From: Streptomyces sp. V3I7
GTDB taxonomy: Bacteria > Actinomycetota > Actinomycetes > Streptomycetales > Streptomycetaceae
Direction: 5' to 3'
DNA length: 64,000 nt
NCBI RefSeq assembly: GCF_030817495.1
Contig: NZ_JAUSZK010000001.1
Location: 1,116,001 to 1,180,000, forward strand
How positions within the stretch are numbered: position 1 is the first letter of the stretch; the number at the start of each line of letters is the position of its first letter. Below are positions 10,622-18,197 of the stretch, piece by piece. A program made the translations under genes and the position numbers. Below the pieces are notes generated by a model that saw nothing but the letters and a program-made list of their open reading frames with translations, was not told the DNA's origin and did not search any database.

Positions 10622-10693
10622 TGGGCGATACTGGGTTCGAACCAGTGACCTCTTCGGTGTGAACGAAGCGCTCTCCCACTGAGCTAATCGCCC
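10622..10693 (-). tRNA. tRNA-Val (anticodon CAC)
   Basis: Cloverleaf read on the minus strand. The acceptor is GGGCGAT pairing with ATCGCCC, the D arm AGCTCAGTGGGAGAGC, the anticodon arm CTTCG-TTCACAC-CGAAG with anticodon CAC, and the T arm CTGGTTCGAACCCAG. The discriminator is A, and CCA is not encoded. It is identical in sequence to the second copy about 520 bases away. Confidence 0.95.
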
Positions 10694-10800
10694 GGGAACG
10701 CAGTGAACAATACAGGCCCCGGCGGGCTTCCTCCAAACCGCTCCCCCGGACACCCCTCCGGGCGGCCGCGGCGGGCCGGGGACGGTGGGCGGCGGGGATC

Positions 10801-10816
10801 TGAGTACGCGTACTCA
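10801..10816. promoter_or_regulatory. 16-bp perfect palindrome, possible operator
   Basis: TGAGTACGCGTACTCA is a perfect inverted repeat in a gene-free stretch upstream of the leftward tRNA-Val. The form suits a dimeric regulator of the TetR or GntR kind. No regulator gene is adjacent, so the binder is unknown. Confidence 0.4.
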
Positions 10817-10856
10817 TGGCAGGCGACGTGACGCGGGCCACACTCCAAGGGGGTGG

Positions 10857-10880
10857 GCGCCGCCGCCCGTGCGGCGGCGC
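10857..10880. terminator. perfect 10-bp hairpin in the inter-tRNA region
   Basis: GCGCCGCCGC and GCGGCGGCGC pair perfectly across a CCGT loop. No annotated gene ends here, so it would terminate an unannotated transcript from either side or be part of a structured RNA. Confidence 0.4.
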
Positions 10881-11095
10881 TCATTCATGCCGCATTCCCT
10901 ATGAAGTGACTGCGGCTCAGTTTGCGGGTCGTTACGGGTGACTTGAGAGGGGCGAAAAACGTCCGCTGTCACGCTTGCGAAGAAATCCGGCAGCATTCCG
11001 AAATATTCCGGAGGATTTCCACCGGCGGCTCCCACCGGAAAGCCCAGAGATAACGGACCGTCACCTTCCACCCCGGCCGGGGCACCCCGGATGCG

Positions 11096-11136
11096 ACGAC
11101 GGCCCGTCCGCGATCTGATCGCGGACGGGCCGTCGT
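11096..11136 (-). terminator. terminator of the second tRNA-Val
   Basis: Sixteen-base perfect arms (ACGACGGCCCGTCCGC and its complement) around a nine-base loop lie ten bases past the 3' end of the leftward tRNA-Val at 11145. Confidence 0.8.
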
Positions 11137-11144
11137 GTTCCGGG

Positions 11145-11216
11145 TGGGCGATACTGGGTTCGAACCAGTGACCTCTTCGGTGTGAACGAAGCGCTCTCCC
11201 ACTGAGCTAATCGCCC
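11145..11216 (-). tRNA. tRNA-Val (anticodon CAC), second copy
   Basis: Same 72-base sequence as the copy at 10622: acceptor GGGCGAT/ATCGCCC, anticodon loop TTCACAC, T arm CTGGTTCGAACCCAG, discriminator A, and no encoded CCA. It has its own strong terminator, so it is transcribed separately from the other copy. Confidence 0.95.
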
Positions 11217-11261
11217 GGGCACAGGAAGAACATTACCCCATGTCAGGGGGTGCCTCCGACA

Positions 11262-11714
11262 TCACTGGTCCTTGATCCGCCAGGGCATCACGACGCCGAA
11301 CTTCCAGACGTAGATCCCGCCCAGCACCGCGATGATCACCAGACCGATCACGGTCAGGGTGATGTTGCGGCGGCGGACCTTGGGGTCGAGGGCCTTCTGC
11401 GCCGCCTCGGTGACCTTGCGCTTGGTCCAGCGCAGGACGAGCTGGGCCCAGACGAACTCGGTCGCCCAGATCGCCATGCCGGCGAAGATCACGACCCAGC
11501 CGGGTCCGGGCAGCGGCAGCATGACGATGCCGGCGCCCACGACCGCGAGGCCGACCACGAAGACCCCGACCTGCCAGCTCACGTGCAGGGCACGGCGCGC
11601 CTTGATGAACGCGGGCGCCTTGGAGCCGAGCCCCTCGTCGTTCCGCGCCTCGTCAGTCCCTGCGTCGTCCCGCGCCACGATCACCTCGCCCGGTTCGTTA
11701 CTCCCCGTATTCAT
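11262..11714 (-). CDS. PGPGW (TIGR02611-type) small membrane protein
   Basis: A 150-residue membrane protein with the signature LPGPGWVVIFAGMAIWATEF near residue 75. This defines the actinobacterial PGPGW/TIGR02611 family, whose function is unknown. Hydrophobic segments lie near residues 48-68, 70-90 and 115-140, with a basic stretch RWTKRKVTEAAQKALDPKVRRR between the second and third. The ATG at 11714 gives a short acidic N-terminus; the ribosome site is poor, and an in-frame start eleven codons upstream is possible. It is divergent from ssgB, and the same pair of neighbours is conserved in streptomycetes. Confidence 0.85.
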   Translation of the reverse strand: MNTGSNEPGEVIVARDDAGTDEARNDEGLGSKAPAFIKARRALHVSWQVGVFVVGLAVVGAGIVMLPLPGPGWVVIFAGMAIWATEFVWAQLVLRWTKRKVTEAAQKALDPKVRRRNITLTVIGLVIIAVLGGIYVWKFGVVMPWRIKDQ

Positions 11715-11905
11715 ACGACCAAACACTACCGGAGCGAATCCGGTCACCGAAATGGTCGTACTCGGCGTATCCGGTCTCGGCCGGAAGGGTTACGTAAAGC
11801 CATGCAAAACACGCAGAGGGGTTTACAACGGCACCGTAGGTGGCATGTCGATTTCGCCGACGTGCGAATCCCCGAGCGCACACTGAGCGAAAGGCCCTGG
11901 CGCTT

Positions 11906-12319
11906 ATGAACACCACGGTCAGCTGCGAGCTGCACCTGCGCCTCGTTGTGTCGAGCGAGTCCTCCCTGCCTGTCCCCGCAGGCCTGCGGTACGACACGGC
12001 CGACCCCTACGCCGTGCACGCCACCTTCCACACCGGAGCCGAGGAGACCGTCGAGTGGGTGTTCGCCCGCGACCTCCTCGCCGAGGGTCTGCACCGGCCC
12101 ACCGGCACCGGCGACGTCCGCGTCTGGCCGTCCCGCAGCCATGGTCAGGGCGTCGTCTGCATCGCCCTGAGCTCTCCGGAGGGCGAGGCCCTGCTCGAGG
12201 CCCCGGCGCGGGCCCTGGAGTCCTTCCTGAAGCGAACCGACGCCGCCGTGCCCCCCGGCACGGAACACCGGCACTTCGACCTGGATCAGGAGCTGTCGCA
12301 CATCCTGGCGGAAAGCTAG
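11906..12319 (+). CDS. ssgB: sporulation and cell division protein SsgB
   Basis: A 137-residue SsgA-like protein beginning MNTTVSCELHLRLVVSSESS, matching SsgB closely in sequence and in its canonical length. SsgB is the SsgA-family member that, with SsgA, recruits FtsZ to future septum sites in aerial hyphae; loss blocks sporulation-specific division in S. coelicolor. Family-conserved parts are the beta-rich core DPYAVHATFHTG and VEWVFARDLL and the C-terminal ALESFLKRTDAAVP. The start ATG at 11906 reproduces the known N-terminus; the Shine-Dalgarno is weak (AAAGG about 11 bases upstream). It is preceded by a ~190-base divergent promoter region with GTTT-type sequence near 11821. In the literature this gene depends on the stress sigma factor SigH, which I cannot confirm here. 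Confidence 0.95.
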   Translation: MNTTVSCELHLRLVVSSESSLPVPAGLRYDTADPYAVHATFHTGAEETVEWVFARDLLAEGLHRPTGTGDVRVWPSRSHGQGVVCIALSSPEGEALLEAPARALESFLKRTDAAVPPGTEHRHFDLDQELSHILAES

Positions 12320-12335
12320 GTCGCCCTCCCAAGCC

Positions 12336-12370
12336 GCCCGGCGCCGTCCACTCGGGGAGACGGCTCGGGC
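12336..12370 (+). terminator. hairpin after ssgB
   Basis: GCCCG and GCCGTC pair with GACGGC and CGGGC around a ten-base loop with a small internal mismatch, 17 bases after the ssgB stop. The rest of the ~240-base gap to the next gene has no recognisable feature. Confidence 0.5.
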
Positions 12371-12557
12371 CCAGACAACCGCATACGGCATACACACCGG
12401 CGCCGTCACCGTGAGTTTCCACGGGGACGGCATCGGCGTGCGCGCGATTGCACTGGGGGAACCACGGTCCGCGCAGGGCCGTTCTACCGGCAGCCGGCCA
12501 CTACCATCGGCCAGCATCGGCGGGCGCCCGCCCGACCCCCAGGCCAGGGAGCGAAAC

Positions 12558-13121
12558 GTGCTGATCACCCACGACACCCGGTGCGCACTGGACACCGTGG
12601 TGGATCTGGTGAACACCGTGCCGGAGGACGAGACGGCGGCCGACGGGCTGTCCGACATCGCGGATCTCGAGGAATTCGTGCGGAACCACGAGATCAGCGA
12701 TGTCGGGATGCTGTCCGAGAGTGATCTGGCGGCGGTGCGCACGATCCGCGGGCGGTTCGCGGGGATCTTCGCGGCCCCGGACGCCCGATCCGCCGCCGGG
12801 CTGATCAACGAGCTGGTCGCGGCCGCGGGGACGACGCCCCGGCTCACCGACCACGACGGCTACGACTGGCACGTGCACTACTTCGCGCCCGGCGCCTCCG
12901 TGGCCGACCACCTCGCCGCCGACTGCGGCATGGCGCTGGCGTTCTTCGTGGTCGCCGGGGAGGAGGAGCGGCTGCGCCGCTGCGAGGCCCCGGACTGCAG
13001 ACACGCCTTCGTGGACCTCTCCCGCAACCGCTCCCGCCGCTACTGCGACAGCCGCACCTGCGGAAACCGGCTGCACGTCGCGGCGTACCGGGCCCGGCGC
13101 AAGGAGGCGGCGGCGCGCTGA
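12558..13121 (+). CDS. CGNR zinc-finger / ABATE domain regulator
   Basis: A 187-residue protein with the two-part architecture of the CGNR family. The N-terminal ABATE domain (residues 1-130) contains the opening THDTRCALDTVVDLVNT. The C-terminal zinc finger has CEAPDCRHAFVDLSRNRSRR followed by YCDSRTCGNRL, giving four cysteines and the CGNR signature. These are thought to be transcription regulators in which the finger binds DNA and the N-terminal part senses a ligand; targets are unknown. The start is the GTG at 12558 with AGGGAG about seven bases upstream. It is followed closely by a convergent small membrane protein. Confidence 0.9.
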   Translation: MLITHDTRCALDTVVDLVNTVPEDETAADGLSDIADLEEFVRNHEISDVGMLSESDLAAVRTIRGRFAGIFAAPDARSAAGLINELVAAAGTTPRLTDHDGYDWHVHYFAPGASVADHLAADCGMALAFFVVAGEEERLRRCEAPDCRHAFVDLSRNRSRRYCDSRTCGNRLHVAAYRARRKEAAAR

Positions 13122-13187
13122 GCGCCCGGCGGGCGTCTGCTTGCCGACGCCAGCCCGGCGGGTGTCGCCGGGACTGACGCGTACGGC

Positions 13188-13340
13188 TCACAGCAACAGC
13201 AGGTCGTGCAGCGCGGCCATGAGGATCAGACACCCGATCACCGCAAGGAAGATCATCAGCGGTGGCTGGGAAAGGGCGAAGAGGCATCCGCGCGGCTCGT
13301 TCTGCGGCGGCGCGGCCTCGCTCTGTGTCGTGTCCAGCAT
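13188..13340 (-). CDS. small membrane protein, 50 residues
   Basis: Reads MLDTTQSEAAPPQNEPRGC, then FALSQPPLMIFLAVIGCLIL, ending in HDLLLL, with one hydrophobic helix covering most of the C-terminal half. The acidic, proline-containing N-terminus followed by one helix is typical of the many small membrane proteins of streptomycetes; no function is known. The chosen ATG at 13340 gives the shortest sensible protein, and the Shine-Dalgarno (GCGAG) is weak, so both gene and start are moderately supported. Confidence 0.55.
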   Translation of the reverse strand: MLDTTQSEAAPPQNEPRGCLFALSQPPLMIFLAVIGCLILMAALHDLLLL

Positions 13341-13474
13341 CTCGCGGGCGATGATGGACCACGGGGCAGGCGGCGCGCGATCAACACGCACGAAAGATCC
13401 GGCAGTTCGCCGAATCCCGTGATCTTCGTGTCGGATCCGTCCCGACCGTGATCGTTTCGCGCGCGGCACCGACG

Positions 13475-13502
13475 CTTCGTGTCGTTTCGGACCCGCACGA
13501 AG
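13475..13502 (-). terminator. weak hairpin after the DIEAILKKHGI membrane protein gene
   Basis: CTTCGTG and CACGAAG flank a 14-base loop about 40 bases past the stop of the leftward gene at 13541. The stem is short, so this is a weak call. Confidence 0.3.
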
Positions 13503-13540
13503 TCAGCGCACGACGCGGACACGCGGGGCGCCGCCGGGCC

Positions 13541-13990
13541 TCATATGCCGTGCTTCTTGAGGATGGCCTCGATGTCGCTGAAGTCGTCCGAGGAGTCGCC
13601 GGCTCGGGAGGTGCTCGCCGGCCGGGGCGCCGAACCGGACGCCGTCCCCAGGGACGGTGCCGACGAGGCCGGGGCCACGGCGTCCTGCCGTTCGCTCCGG
13701 GCCGCGGCCTTGCGCTCCGCGCGCGTACCGCCGTGGCGGCGGCGCTCCACGGCGCGTGTGGTCAGGAACAGCAGCCAGGCGAGGGCCAGCACGGCGAAGC
13801 CCGCCCATGCCGTGGGGCTGAAGGCGGTCGTGCCCAGCCAGCTGATGATGCCCGTCAGCACCAGGCCGATGGGGACGAGCGAGTAGGCCGCGATGCGGAC
13901 CGCGGTCAGGAAGCGCTTGCGGTAGGCCGTGACCACCGCGATGCCCAGGCCGGCCGCGGACACGGCGGCACAGACGGTTTCGGCAATCAT
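13541..13990 (-). CDS. membrane protein with conserved DIEAILKKHGI tail
   Basis: A 149-residue protein with three hydrophobic helices in the first 85 residues, a basic linker (RAVERRRHGGTRAERKAAARS), a low-complexity Ser/Ala region and a conserved C-terminus DDFSDIEAILKKHGI. The tail is strongly retained in the family as I remember it and probably contacts a partner. The start is the ATG at 13990 with AGGAGG about six bases upstream, one of the best ribosome sites in the window. It is divergent from the DsbA-like gene. The function is unknown. Confidence 0.82.
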   Translation of the reverse strand: MIAETVCAAVSAAGLGIAVVTAYRKRFLTAVRIAAYSLVPIGLVLTGIISWLGTTAFSPTAWAGFAVLALAWLLFLTTRAVERRRHGGTRAERKAAARSERQDAVAPASSAPSLGTASGSAPRPASTSRAGDSSDDFSDIEAILKKHGI

Positions 13991-14186
13991 CCGGTCCTCC
14001 TGGCGGGCTGGGTCGGGCGGACGGGCCGCGCGAGTGCGGTTCGTCCCTTCCATCCTGCACCGTCCGATCCCTCCGAAGCCATGGCCGGGCCCGACTTCAG
14101 GGAGATCTCCGGGTCGCCCCGCCCGGGGCCCCGCACGTCTCGGTCCCCGGTCGGGCCCCCGCGGCAGGCCTGGAAGACTGGTGCCC

Positions 14187-14708
14187 ATGAGCGACACCTC
14201 CTCCCCCGCACGCACCGTTCCCGTTCTCGACGTCTGGTGCGAGCTCCAGTGCCCGGACTGCCGCAGCGCCCTGGACGATCTCCGCGCCCTGCGCGAGCGC
14301 TACGGCGACCGGCTGGAGCTGCGGCTGCGGCACTTCCCGCTGGAGAAGCACCAGCACTCCTTCGCCGCCGCGCAGGCCGCCGAGGAGGCGTTCGAGCAGG
14401 GCCGGGGCTGGGAGTACGTCGAGGCGGTCCTGGCCGGGGTCGAGGAGCTGACCCGTAAGGGAGAACCCTTCCTGGTCGAGGTCGCCCATGAACTTGGCCT
14501 GGACGCCGAGGAGTTCGACACGGCACTGATCGACGGGCGGCACATCCTGATCGTCGACGCCGACCAGGCCGAGGGCAAGGCCATCGGCGTGACCGGCACC
14601 CCGACGTACGTCATCGGCGGCGAACGCCTCGACGGCGGCAAGAGCCAGGCAGGCCTGCGCGAGCGCATCGAGGAGATCGCCGACCGGCTGCTCGCCGAGC
14701 AGAGCTGA
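14187..14708 (+). CDS. DsbA-family thioredoxin-fold protein
   Basis: A 173-residue DsbA-like oxidoreductase. The redox motif CPDC is near residue 24 in the context DVWCELQCPDCRSALDDL. The helical insert and the cis-proline loop GVTGTPTYVIGG near 145 are typical of the FrnE/DsbA group. There is no signal peptide, so it acts in the cytoplasm, probably in disulfide exchange or stress response. The start is the ATG at 14187 (weak Shine-Dalgarno GGAAG). It is convergent with the tandem GNAT gene. The family is clear; the substrate is unknown. Confidence 0.88.
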   Translation: MSDTSSPARTVPVLDVWCELQCPDCRSALDDLRALRERYGDRLELRLRHFPLEKHQHSFAAAQAAEEAFEQGRGWEYVEAVLAGVEELTRKGEPFLVEVAHELGLDAEEFDTALIDGRHILIVDADQAEGKAIGVTGTPTYVIGGERLDGGKSQAGLRERIEEIADRLLAEQS

Positions 14709-14752
14709 GCAGAGCAGAGCGGCTGCTGAGCGGCTGCTGAGCGGCTGAGCGC
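14700..14752. repeat. short tandem repeats GAGCAGAGC / GAGCGGCTGCT
   Basis: The end of the DsbA-like gene and the gap after it contain AGCAGAG units and then GAGCGGCTGCT repeated about two and a half times with an 11-base period. It reads as slippage-prone sequence between convergent genes. Confidence 0.6.
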
Positions 14753-14757
14753 GGGCC

Positions 14758-15582
14758 TCAGATCAGGTTCTTGTACATCCCGTACGACACAGGCTCGTAG
14801 CCCAGCGACTCGTACAGCCGCTCGGCCGGTGTGTTGCCCGCGAAGACATTGAGGCCGATGCGGTGCTTGCCCGCGGCCGCCGCCTGGGCCTCGGCCAGCA
14901 GCATCAGAGAGCGGCCGTGGCCCCGGCCGCGATAGGCCTCGTCGGTCTCGACCTTGTAGACGAACGCCCTGTCCTCTGCGAGGAACAGCCACAGGATGCC
15001 GACGCTGGTGTCCTCGTGTTCCAGCACGCTGAGCCGCATGTTCGCGGTCGCGAGGCCCCGCGGCAGCAGCCCGGTGTAGTCCCGCTCCGCCTTCGCCTGC
15101 GCCTCGTCCTCCGGCACCCCACGGTCGATCCAGGACTGCGCGTAGTCGGTCACCGCCTGCTCGCGCCAAGTCCCGTACTCGGCCTCGGTCATGGGCCTGT
15201 CCCGGCTTCCCGCGGGCAGTCCGGGCGGGACCTCGCCGAGGGCCTTCTCCATGCCCCGGTTGCGGCGGACGTATCCGAGTGCGGTGGCGAGCCGCAACGC
15301 GGGGCCGGACTCGGCGGGCACCGTGATCTCGACGCGCTCGCAGCCCCACCCCCGCGCCACCTCCTCGGCGGCGAGCGCGGCCACCGTGCCCCGGCCGCGG
15401 CCGCGGTCCGGCTCCTCGATGGACAGGTCCTCGATCCGGGCGACGGGGGGCCCGAAGAGAGGGTGCGTCGAGACGCGCACCTCGCCGACGGGACGGCTGT
15501 TCACGCACACCTGGAAGTGGCGGGACAGGGCTCCGTCGGCGGCATGTTGGAGCGGCTCGGTCGGCCGCAGGGTCGTGGTCAT
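14758..15582 (-). CDS. tandem GNAT acetyltransferase
   Basis: A 274-residue protein carrying two acetyl-CoA-binding GNAT cores. The first has RGRGRGTVAALAAEEVA near residue 65 and ends RLATALGYVRRNRGMEK. The second has YRGRGHGRSLMLLAEAQ near 215 and ends LYESLGYEPVSYGMYKNLI. Both keep the R/Q-x-x-G-x-G/A pyrophosphate loop, so both may be active. Tandem GNATs of this size include mycothiol synthase (MshD), and the layout is similar, but I do not see enough identity to assign that; an unknown small-molecule or peptide substrate is as likely. The start is the ATG at 15582; a TTG one codon earlier is less likely. Confidence 0.8.
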   Translation of the reverse strand: MTTTLRPTEPLQHAADGALSRHFQVCVNSRPVGEVRVSTHPLFGPPVARIEDLSIEEPDRGRGRGTVAALAAEEVARGWGCERVEITVPAESGPALRLATALGYVRRNRGMEKALGEVPPGLPAGSRDRPMTEAEYGTWREQAVTDYAQSWIDRGVPEDEAQAKAERDYTGLLPRGLATANMRLSVLEHEDTSVGILWLFLAEDRAFVYKVETDEAYRGRGHGRSLMLLAEAQAAAAGKHRIGLNVFAGNTPAERLYESLGYEPVSYGMYKNLI

Positions 15583-15645
15583 CAACGGCTGTTCTACCCG
15601 TCGCCGCGACCCGCGTCAGCCGGTTTTACCAGGCGCTGCCGGTGC

Positions 15646-16467
15646 TCAGGGGTCGAGGTCGTGCCCGGACCGCTCCTCGAAGACCCGCATCGCCTTGGCG
15701 GTCACCGGGCCCGGGGCGCCGGGCAGTTGACGGTCGTCGACGCGGTGCACGGCCTGGACGTCGCGCAGGGTGGAGGTGAGGAAGACCTCGTCGGCGCGCT
15801 CCAGGACGTCCAGCGGCAGGTCGGTCTCCTTGGCTCCGGTCCACTGGACCGTCAGGGCGCGGGTGATGCCGGCGAGGCAGCCAGAGGGGACCGGCGGGGT
15901 GTGGATCTCGCCGTCGAGGACGACGAAGACGTTCGAGCCGGTGCCCTCGCAGAGCTGTCCGACGGTGTTGGCGAACAGCGCCTCGGAGGCGCCCTGTTCG
16001 TGGGCGCGGGCGAGGGCGACGACGTTCTCGGCGTACGAGGTGGTCTTCAGGCCGGTCAGCGCGCCACGCTCGTTGCGGGTCCAGGGGACGGTGATCACGG
16101 CGGTGGAGTCGGGGCGGCGGGTGCTCTCGCCGAGGGCGACCGCCAGCGTCGGGCCGTGCTCCCCGCGGTCGGAGCCGAGGGGGCCGTGGCCGCCGGTGTA
16201 GGTGATGCGCAGCCGGCCGAGCGGCATCGGGTTGGCCGTCAGCACCGCCGAGCAGGCCGCGCGGACCTCGTCGGGATCGGGGTCGGGCAGGCCGAGGCCC
16301 CGGGCCGAGCGGGTCAGCCGGTCGAGGTGGCGGGTGAGCGCGAAGGGCTTGCCGTCCACCGCCTTCACCGTCTCGAAGACGCCGTCACCCACGGTCAGCC
16401 CGTGGTCGAAGACAGAGACGCGAGCGGTCTCGGCGTCCTGAAGCCCGCCGTCCAGCCAGATCTTCAC
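15646..16467 (-). CDS. pabC: class IV aminotransferase, aminodeoxychorismate lyase (PabC-type)
   Basis: A 273-residue fold-type IV PLP enzyme. VFDHGLTVGDGVFETVK near residue 20 and the PLP lysine in GLKTTSYAENV near 147 are conserved, followed by NTVGQLCEGTGSNVFVV. Its GTG start overlaps the stop of the chorismate-binding gene by four bases (GTGA). That coupling makes it the lyase that turns 4-amino-4-deoxychorismate into 4-aminobenzoate and pyruvate in folate synthesis. A branched-chain or D-amino-acid aminotransferase is the alternative from sequence alone. The spacing to the downstream GNAT gene (63 bases) allows co-transcription. Confidence 0.85.
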   Translation of the reverse strand: MKIWLDGGLQDAETARVSVFDHGLTVGDGVFETVKAVDGKPFALTRHLDRLTRSARGLGLPDPDPDEVRAACSAVLTANPMPLGRLRITYTGGHGPLGSDRGEHGPTLAVALGESTRRPDSTAVITVPWTRNERGALTGLKTTSYAENVVALARAHEQGASEALFANTVGQLCEGTGSNVFVVLDGEIHTPPVPSGCLAGITRALTVQWTGAKETDLPLDVLERADEVFLTSTLRDVQAVHRVDDRQLPGAPGPVTAKAMRVFEERSGHDLDP

Positions 16468-17519
16468 GAAAGGCCTCCTTCATTGATCTCGGACGCTCCC
16501 GACGCTACCGCGAGCAGCCGGGACGCCTTCAGTTCCGTCTCCCGCCACTCCCCCTCCGGGTCGGAGCCCCAGGTGATGCCGGCGCCGGTCCCGAAGCGCA
16601 GGGCGCTCTCGGCCCGGTCGATCCAGAAGGTGCGGATGCCGACGGCCAGCTCGCCGGTGCCGCGGTCGGCGTCGACCCAGCCGATGCCGCCGCAGTAGGG
16701 GCCGCGGGGGGCCGTCTCCAGGGCGTCGATGATCCTCAGGGCGCTGGACTTGGGCGCGCCGGTGACCGAGCCGGGCGGGAAGGCGGCGGTGAGCAGCTCG
16801 GGCCAGCCGGCATCGGCGCGCAGCTCACCGCGGACCGTCGAGACGAGGTGGACCAGGCCGGGGTGCTTCTCTACGGCGCACAGGTCGGGGACGGTGACAC
16901 TGCCGGTGGCGCAGACGCGGCCGATGTCGTTGCGGACCAGGTCCACGATCATGACGTTCTCCGCGTAGTCCTTCTCCAGGAGGTCCGCCTCGGTGCGTCC
17001 GGTGCCCTTGATCGGCCCGGACTCGACGGTCCGGCCGTCGCGGCGCAGGAAGAGCTCCGGGGAGGCGGTGGCTATCTCCACGCCGTGTGCGGGCAGCCGG
17101 ATCGTTCCCGCGTACGGCGCGGGGTTGCCGCGCGCCAGCAGGGCGGTCAGGGCGTCCACGTCGGCGTCGGGGGCGACGGGCGCGGACAGCACCCGGCAGA
17201 GGTTGGCCTGGTAGACCTCGCCGGCCGCGATGTGCTCGCGGATACGGCGGACGGCTCGGGTGTAGGCGGCGTGGTCGAGGGACGAGGTCCAGTCGTCCAC
17301 GGCCGGGCCGTGCCAGGCCCCCGGCACCGGGGCGGGCACCGGCTCCTCGCGTACGTCCGCGAAGCGGGCGCAGGTCACACGGCCCTCGAAGTCGGCACAG
17401 ACGGCCCAGAAGCCGGTGGACTCCAGGGCCGCGGTGTCGCCGGTCACGTCCAGGAGACCGGTGGCGACACGGTCACCGAAGCGCGCAAGGGGAGGGAGCT
17501 GAGGAGCGAGGGGGTGCAC
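16464..17519 (-). CDS. pabB: chorismate-binding enzyme, aminodeoxychorismate synthase component I (PabB-type)
   Basis: A 351-residue member of the anthranilate synthase I/PabB/isochorismate synthase group. The core motifs are GEVYQANLCRVLS near residue 110, ESGPIKGTGRTEADLLEKDYAENVMIVDLVRND near 190-225, and FPPGSVTGAPKSSALRIID near 265. The KGTGRT lysine/threonine pattern and the partner pabC favour aminodeoxychorismate synthase over TrpE. No glutaminase domain is attached. The start is taken as GTG at 17519: TAGACT lies seven bases upstream and would place the transcript start on the codon, giving a leaderless mRNA. The open frame continues upstream without support. Confidence 0.85.
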   Translation of the reverse strand: MHPLAPQLPPLARFGDRVATGLLDVTGDTAALESTGFWAVCADFEGRVTCARFADVREEPVPAPVPGAWHGPAVDDWTSSLDHAAYTRAVRRIREHIAAGEVYQANLCRVLSAPVAPDADVDALTALLARGNPAPYAGTIRLPAHGVEIATASPELFLRRDGRTVESGPIKGTGRTEADLLEKDYAENVMIVDLVRNDIGRVCATGSVTVPDLCAVEKHPGLVHLVSTVRGELRADAGWPELLTAAFPPGSVTGAPKSSALRIIDALETAPRGPYCGGIGWVDADRGTGELAVGIRTFWIDRAESALRFGTGAGITWGSDPEGEWRETELKASRLLAVASGASEINEGGLS

Positions 17520-17524
17520 GCGAT

Positions 17525-17532
17525 CGAGTCTA
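17525..17532 (-). promoter_or_regulatory. -10 element of a probably leaderless pabB-type gene
   Basis: On the minus strand TAGACT (TANNNT) stands seven bases before the GTG start and no Shine-Dalgarno is present. No good -35 is visible about 17 bases further upstream. Confidence 0.4.
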
Positions 17533-17626
17533 TGGCGGGCGCTGCTGGGGTGGCCCGAGCGTGTCCCGCGGGGCCCCGGCCAGGGCGTCCGCGGGGTGCG
17601 GCGCAGCACGCTGCGCAAACACGTTT

Positions 17627-17654
17627 TTGTACTGGCCGGGGAATCCGCTAAAGT
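17627..17654 (+). promoter_or_regulatory. promoter of the tRNA-Gly/Cys/Val cluster
   Basis: TTGTAC (17627-17632) and TAAAGT (17649-17654) are separated by 16 bases, a good match to the housekeeping consensus, and end about 42 bases before tRNA-Gly. All six tRNAs lie downstream with short spacers and one terminator, so one transcript is likely. Confidence 0.65.
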
Positions 17655-17695
17655 TCAACACGTCGCCGGGACGCGGAAGCGGTCCGAAACGACAA

Positions 17696-17768
17696 GCGGA
17701 CGTAGCTCAGTTGGTAGAGCGCAACCTTGCCAAGGTTGAGGTCGCGAGTTCGAGCCTCGTCGTCCGCT
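17696..17768 (+). tRNA. tRNA-Gly (anticodon GCC)
   Basis: Acceptor GCGGACG/CGTCCGC, D arm TAGCTCAGTTGGTAGAGC, anticodon arm CAACC-TTGCCAA-GGTTG with anticodon GCC, T arm GCGAGTTCGAGCCTCGT, and discriminator T. It is the first of six tRNAs in the cluster. Confidence 0.95.
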
Positions 17769-17806
17769 CGATGGAACTGGGGGTCTTCCCGATCCCCCAC
17801 ACTCCT

Positions 17807-17877
17807 GGTGGAGTGGCCGAGAGGCGAGGCAACGGCCTGCAAAGCCGTCTACACGGGTTCAAATCCCGTCTCCACCT
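17807..17877 (+). tRNA. tRNA-Cys (anticodon GCA)
   Basis: Acceptor GGTGGAG/CTCCACC, anticodon loop CTGCAAA with anticodon GCA between CGGC and GCCG, T arm CGGGTTCAAATCCCG, and discriminator T, which is the identity base expected for tRNA-Cys. CCA follows directly, so the 3' end may be encoded. Confidence 0.95.
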
Positions 17878-17881
17878 CCAA

Positions 17882-17953
17882 GGACGATTAGCTCAGCGGG
17901 AGAGCGCTTCCCTGACACGGAAGAGGTCACTGGTTCAATCCCAGTATCGTCCA
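17882..17953 (+). tRNA. tRNA-Val (anticodon GAC), copy 1
   Basis: Acceptor GGACGAT/ATCGTCC, anticodon arm CTTCC-CTGACAC-GGAAG with anticodon GAC, T arm CTGGTTCAATCCCAG, and discriminator A. It is four bases after the tRNA-Cys discriminator. Confidence 0.95.
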
Positions 17954-17983
17954 CTGGATCTTCTCGTAGATCTTCAACCCCGA

Positions 17984-18055
17984 GGACGATTAGCTCAGCG
18001 GGAGAGCGCTTCCCTGACACGGAAGAGGTCACTGGTTCAATCCCAGTATCGTCCA
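17984..18055 (+). tRNA. tRNA-Val (anticodon GAC), copy 2
   Basis: Identical in sequence to copy 1. A 30-base spacer separates them, and part of the flank (CACTGGATCTT) recurs after both copies, so the duplication unit included some flank. Confidence 0.95.
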
Positions 18056-18091
18056 CTGGATCTTCCAGCACGTACGGCAAGGTCCGCACCC

Positions 18092-18163
18092 GCGCGATTA
18101 GCTCAGCGGGAGAGCGCTTCCCTGACACGGAAGAGGTCACTGGTTCAATCCCAGTATCGCGCA
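18092..18163 (+). tRNA. tRNA-Val (anticodon GAC), acceptor-stem variant
   Basis: Identical to its neighbours except in the acceptor stem, GCGCGAT/ATCGCGC instead of GGACGAT/ATCGTCC. Base pairs 2-71 and 3-70 are both changed with full compensation, so the stem still pairs. The anticodon GAC and the discriminator A are kept. Confidence 0.93.
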
Positions 18164-18197
18164 CGCACTGTCTGTGATCCGTGGGTCACGGTCCCGA

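Larger units (their letters stand above)
10717..11090. other. non-coding, AT-richer structured island between two tRNA-Val genes
   Basis: No gene is supported here. From about 10880 to 11060 the sequence is clearly less G+C-rich than its surroundings. It contains an inverted repeat GAAATCC / GGATTTC (about 10980-11020) around a CCGAAATATTCCGG near-palindrome, and a perfect ten-base hairpin at 10857-10880 with loop CCGT. A small RNA ending at that hairpin is possible but unproven. Confidence 0.45.
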
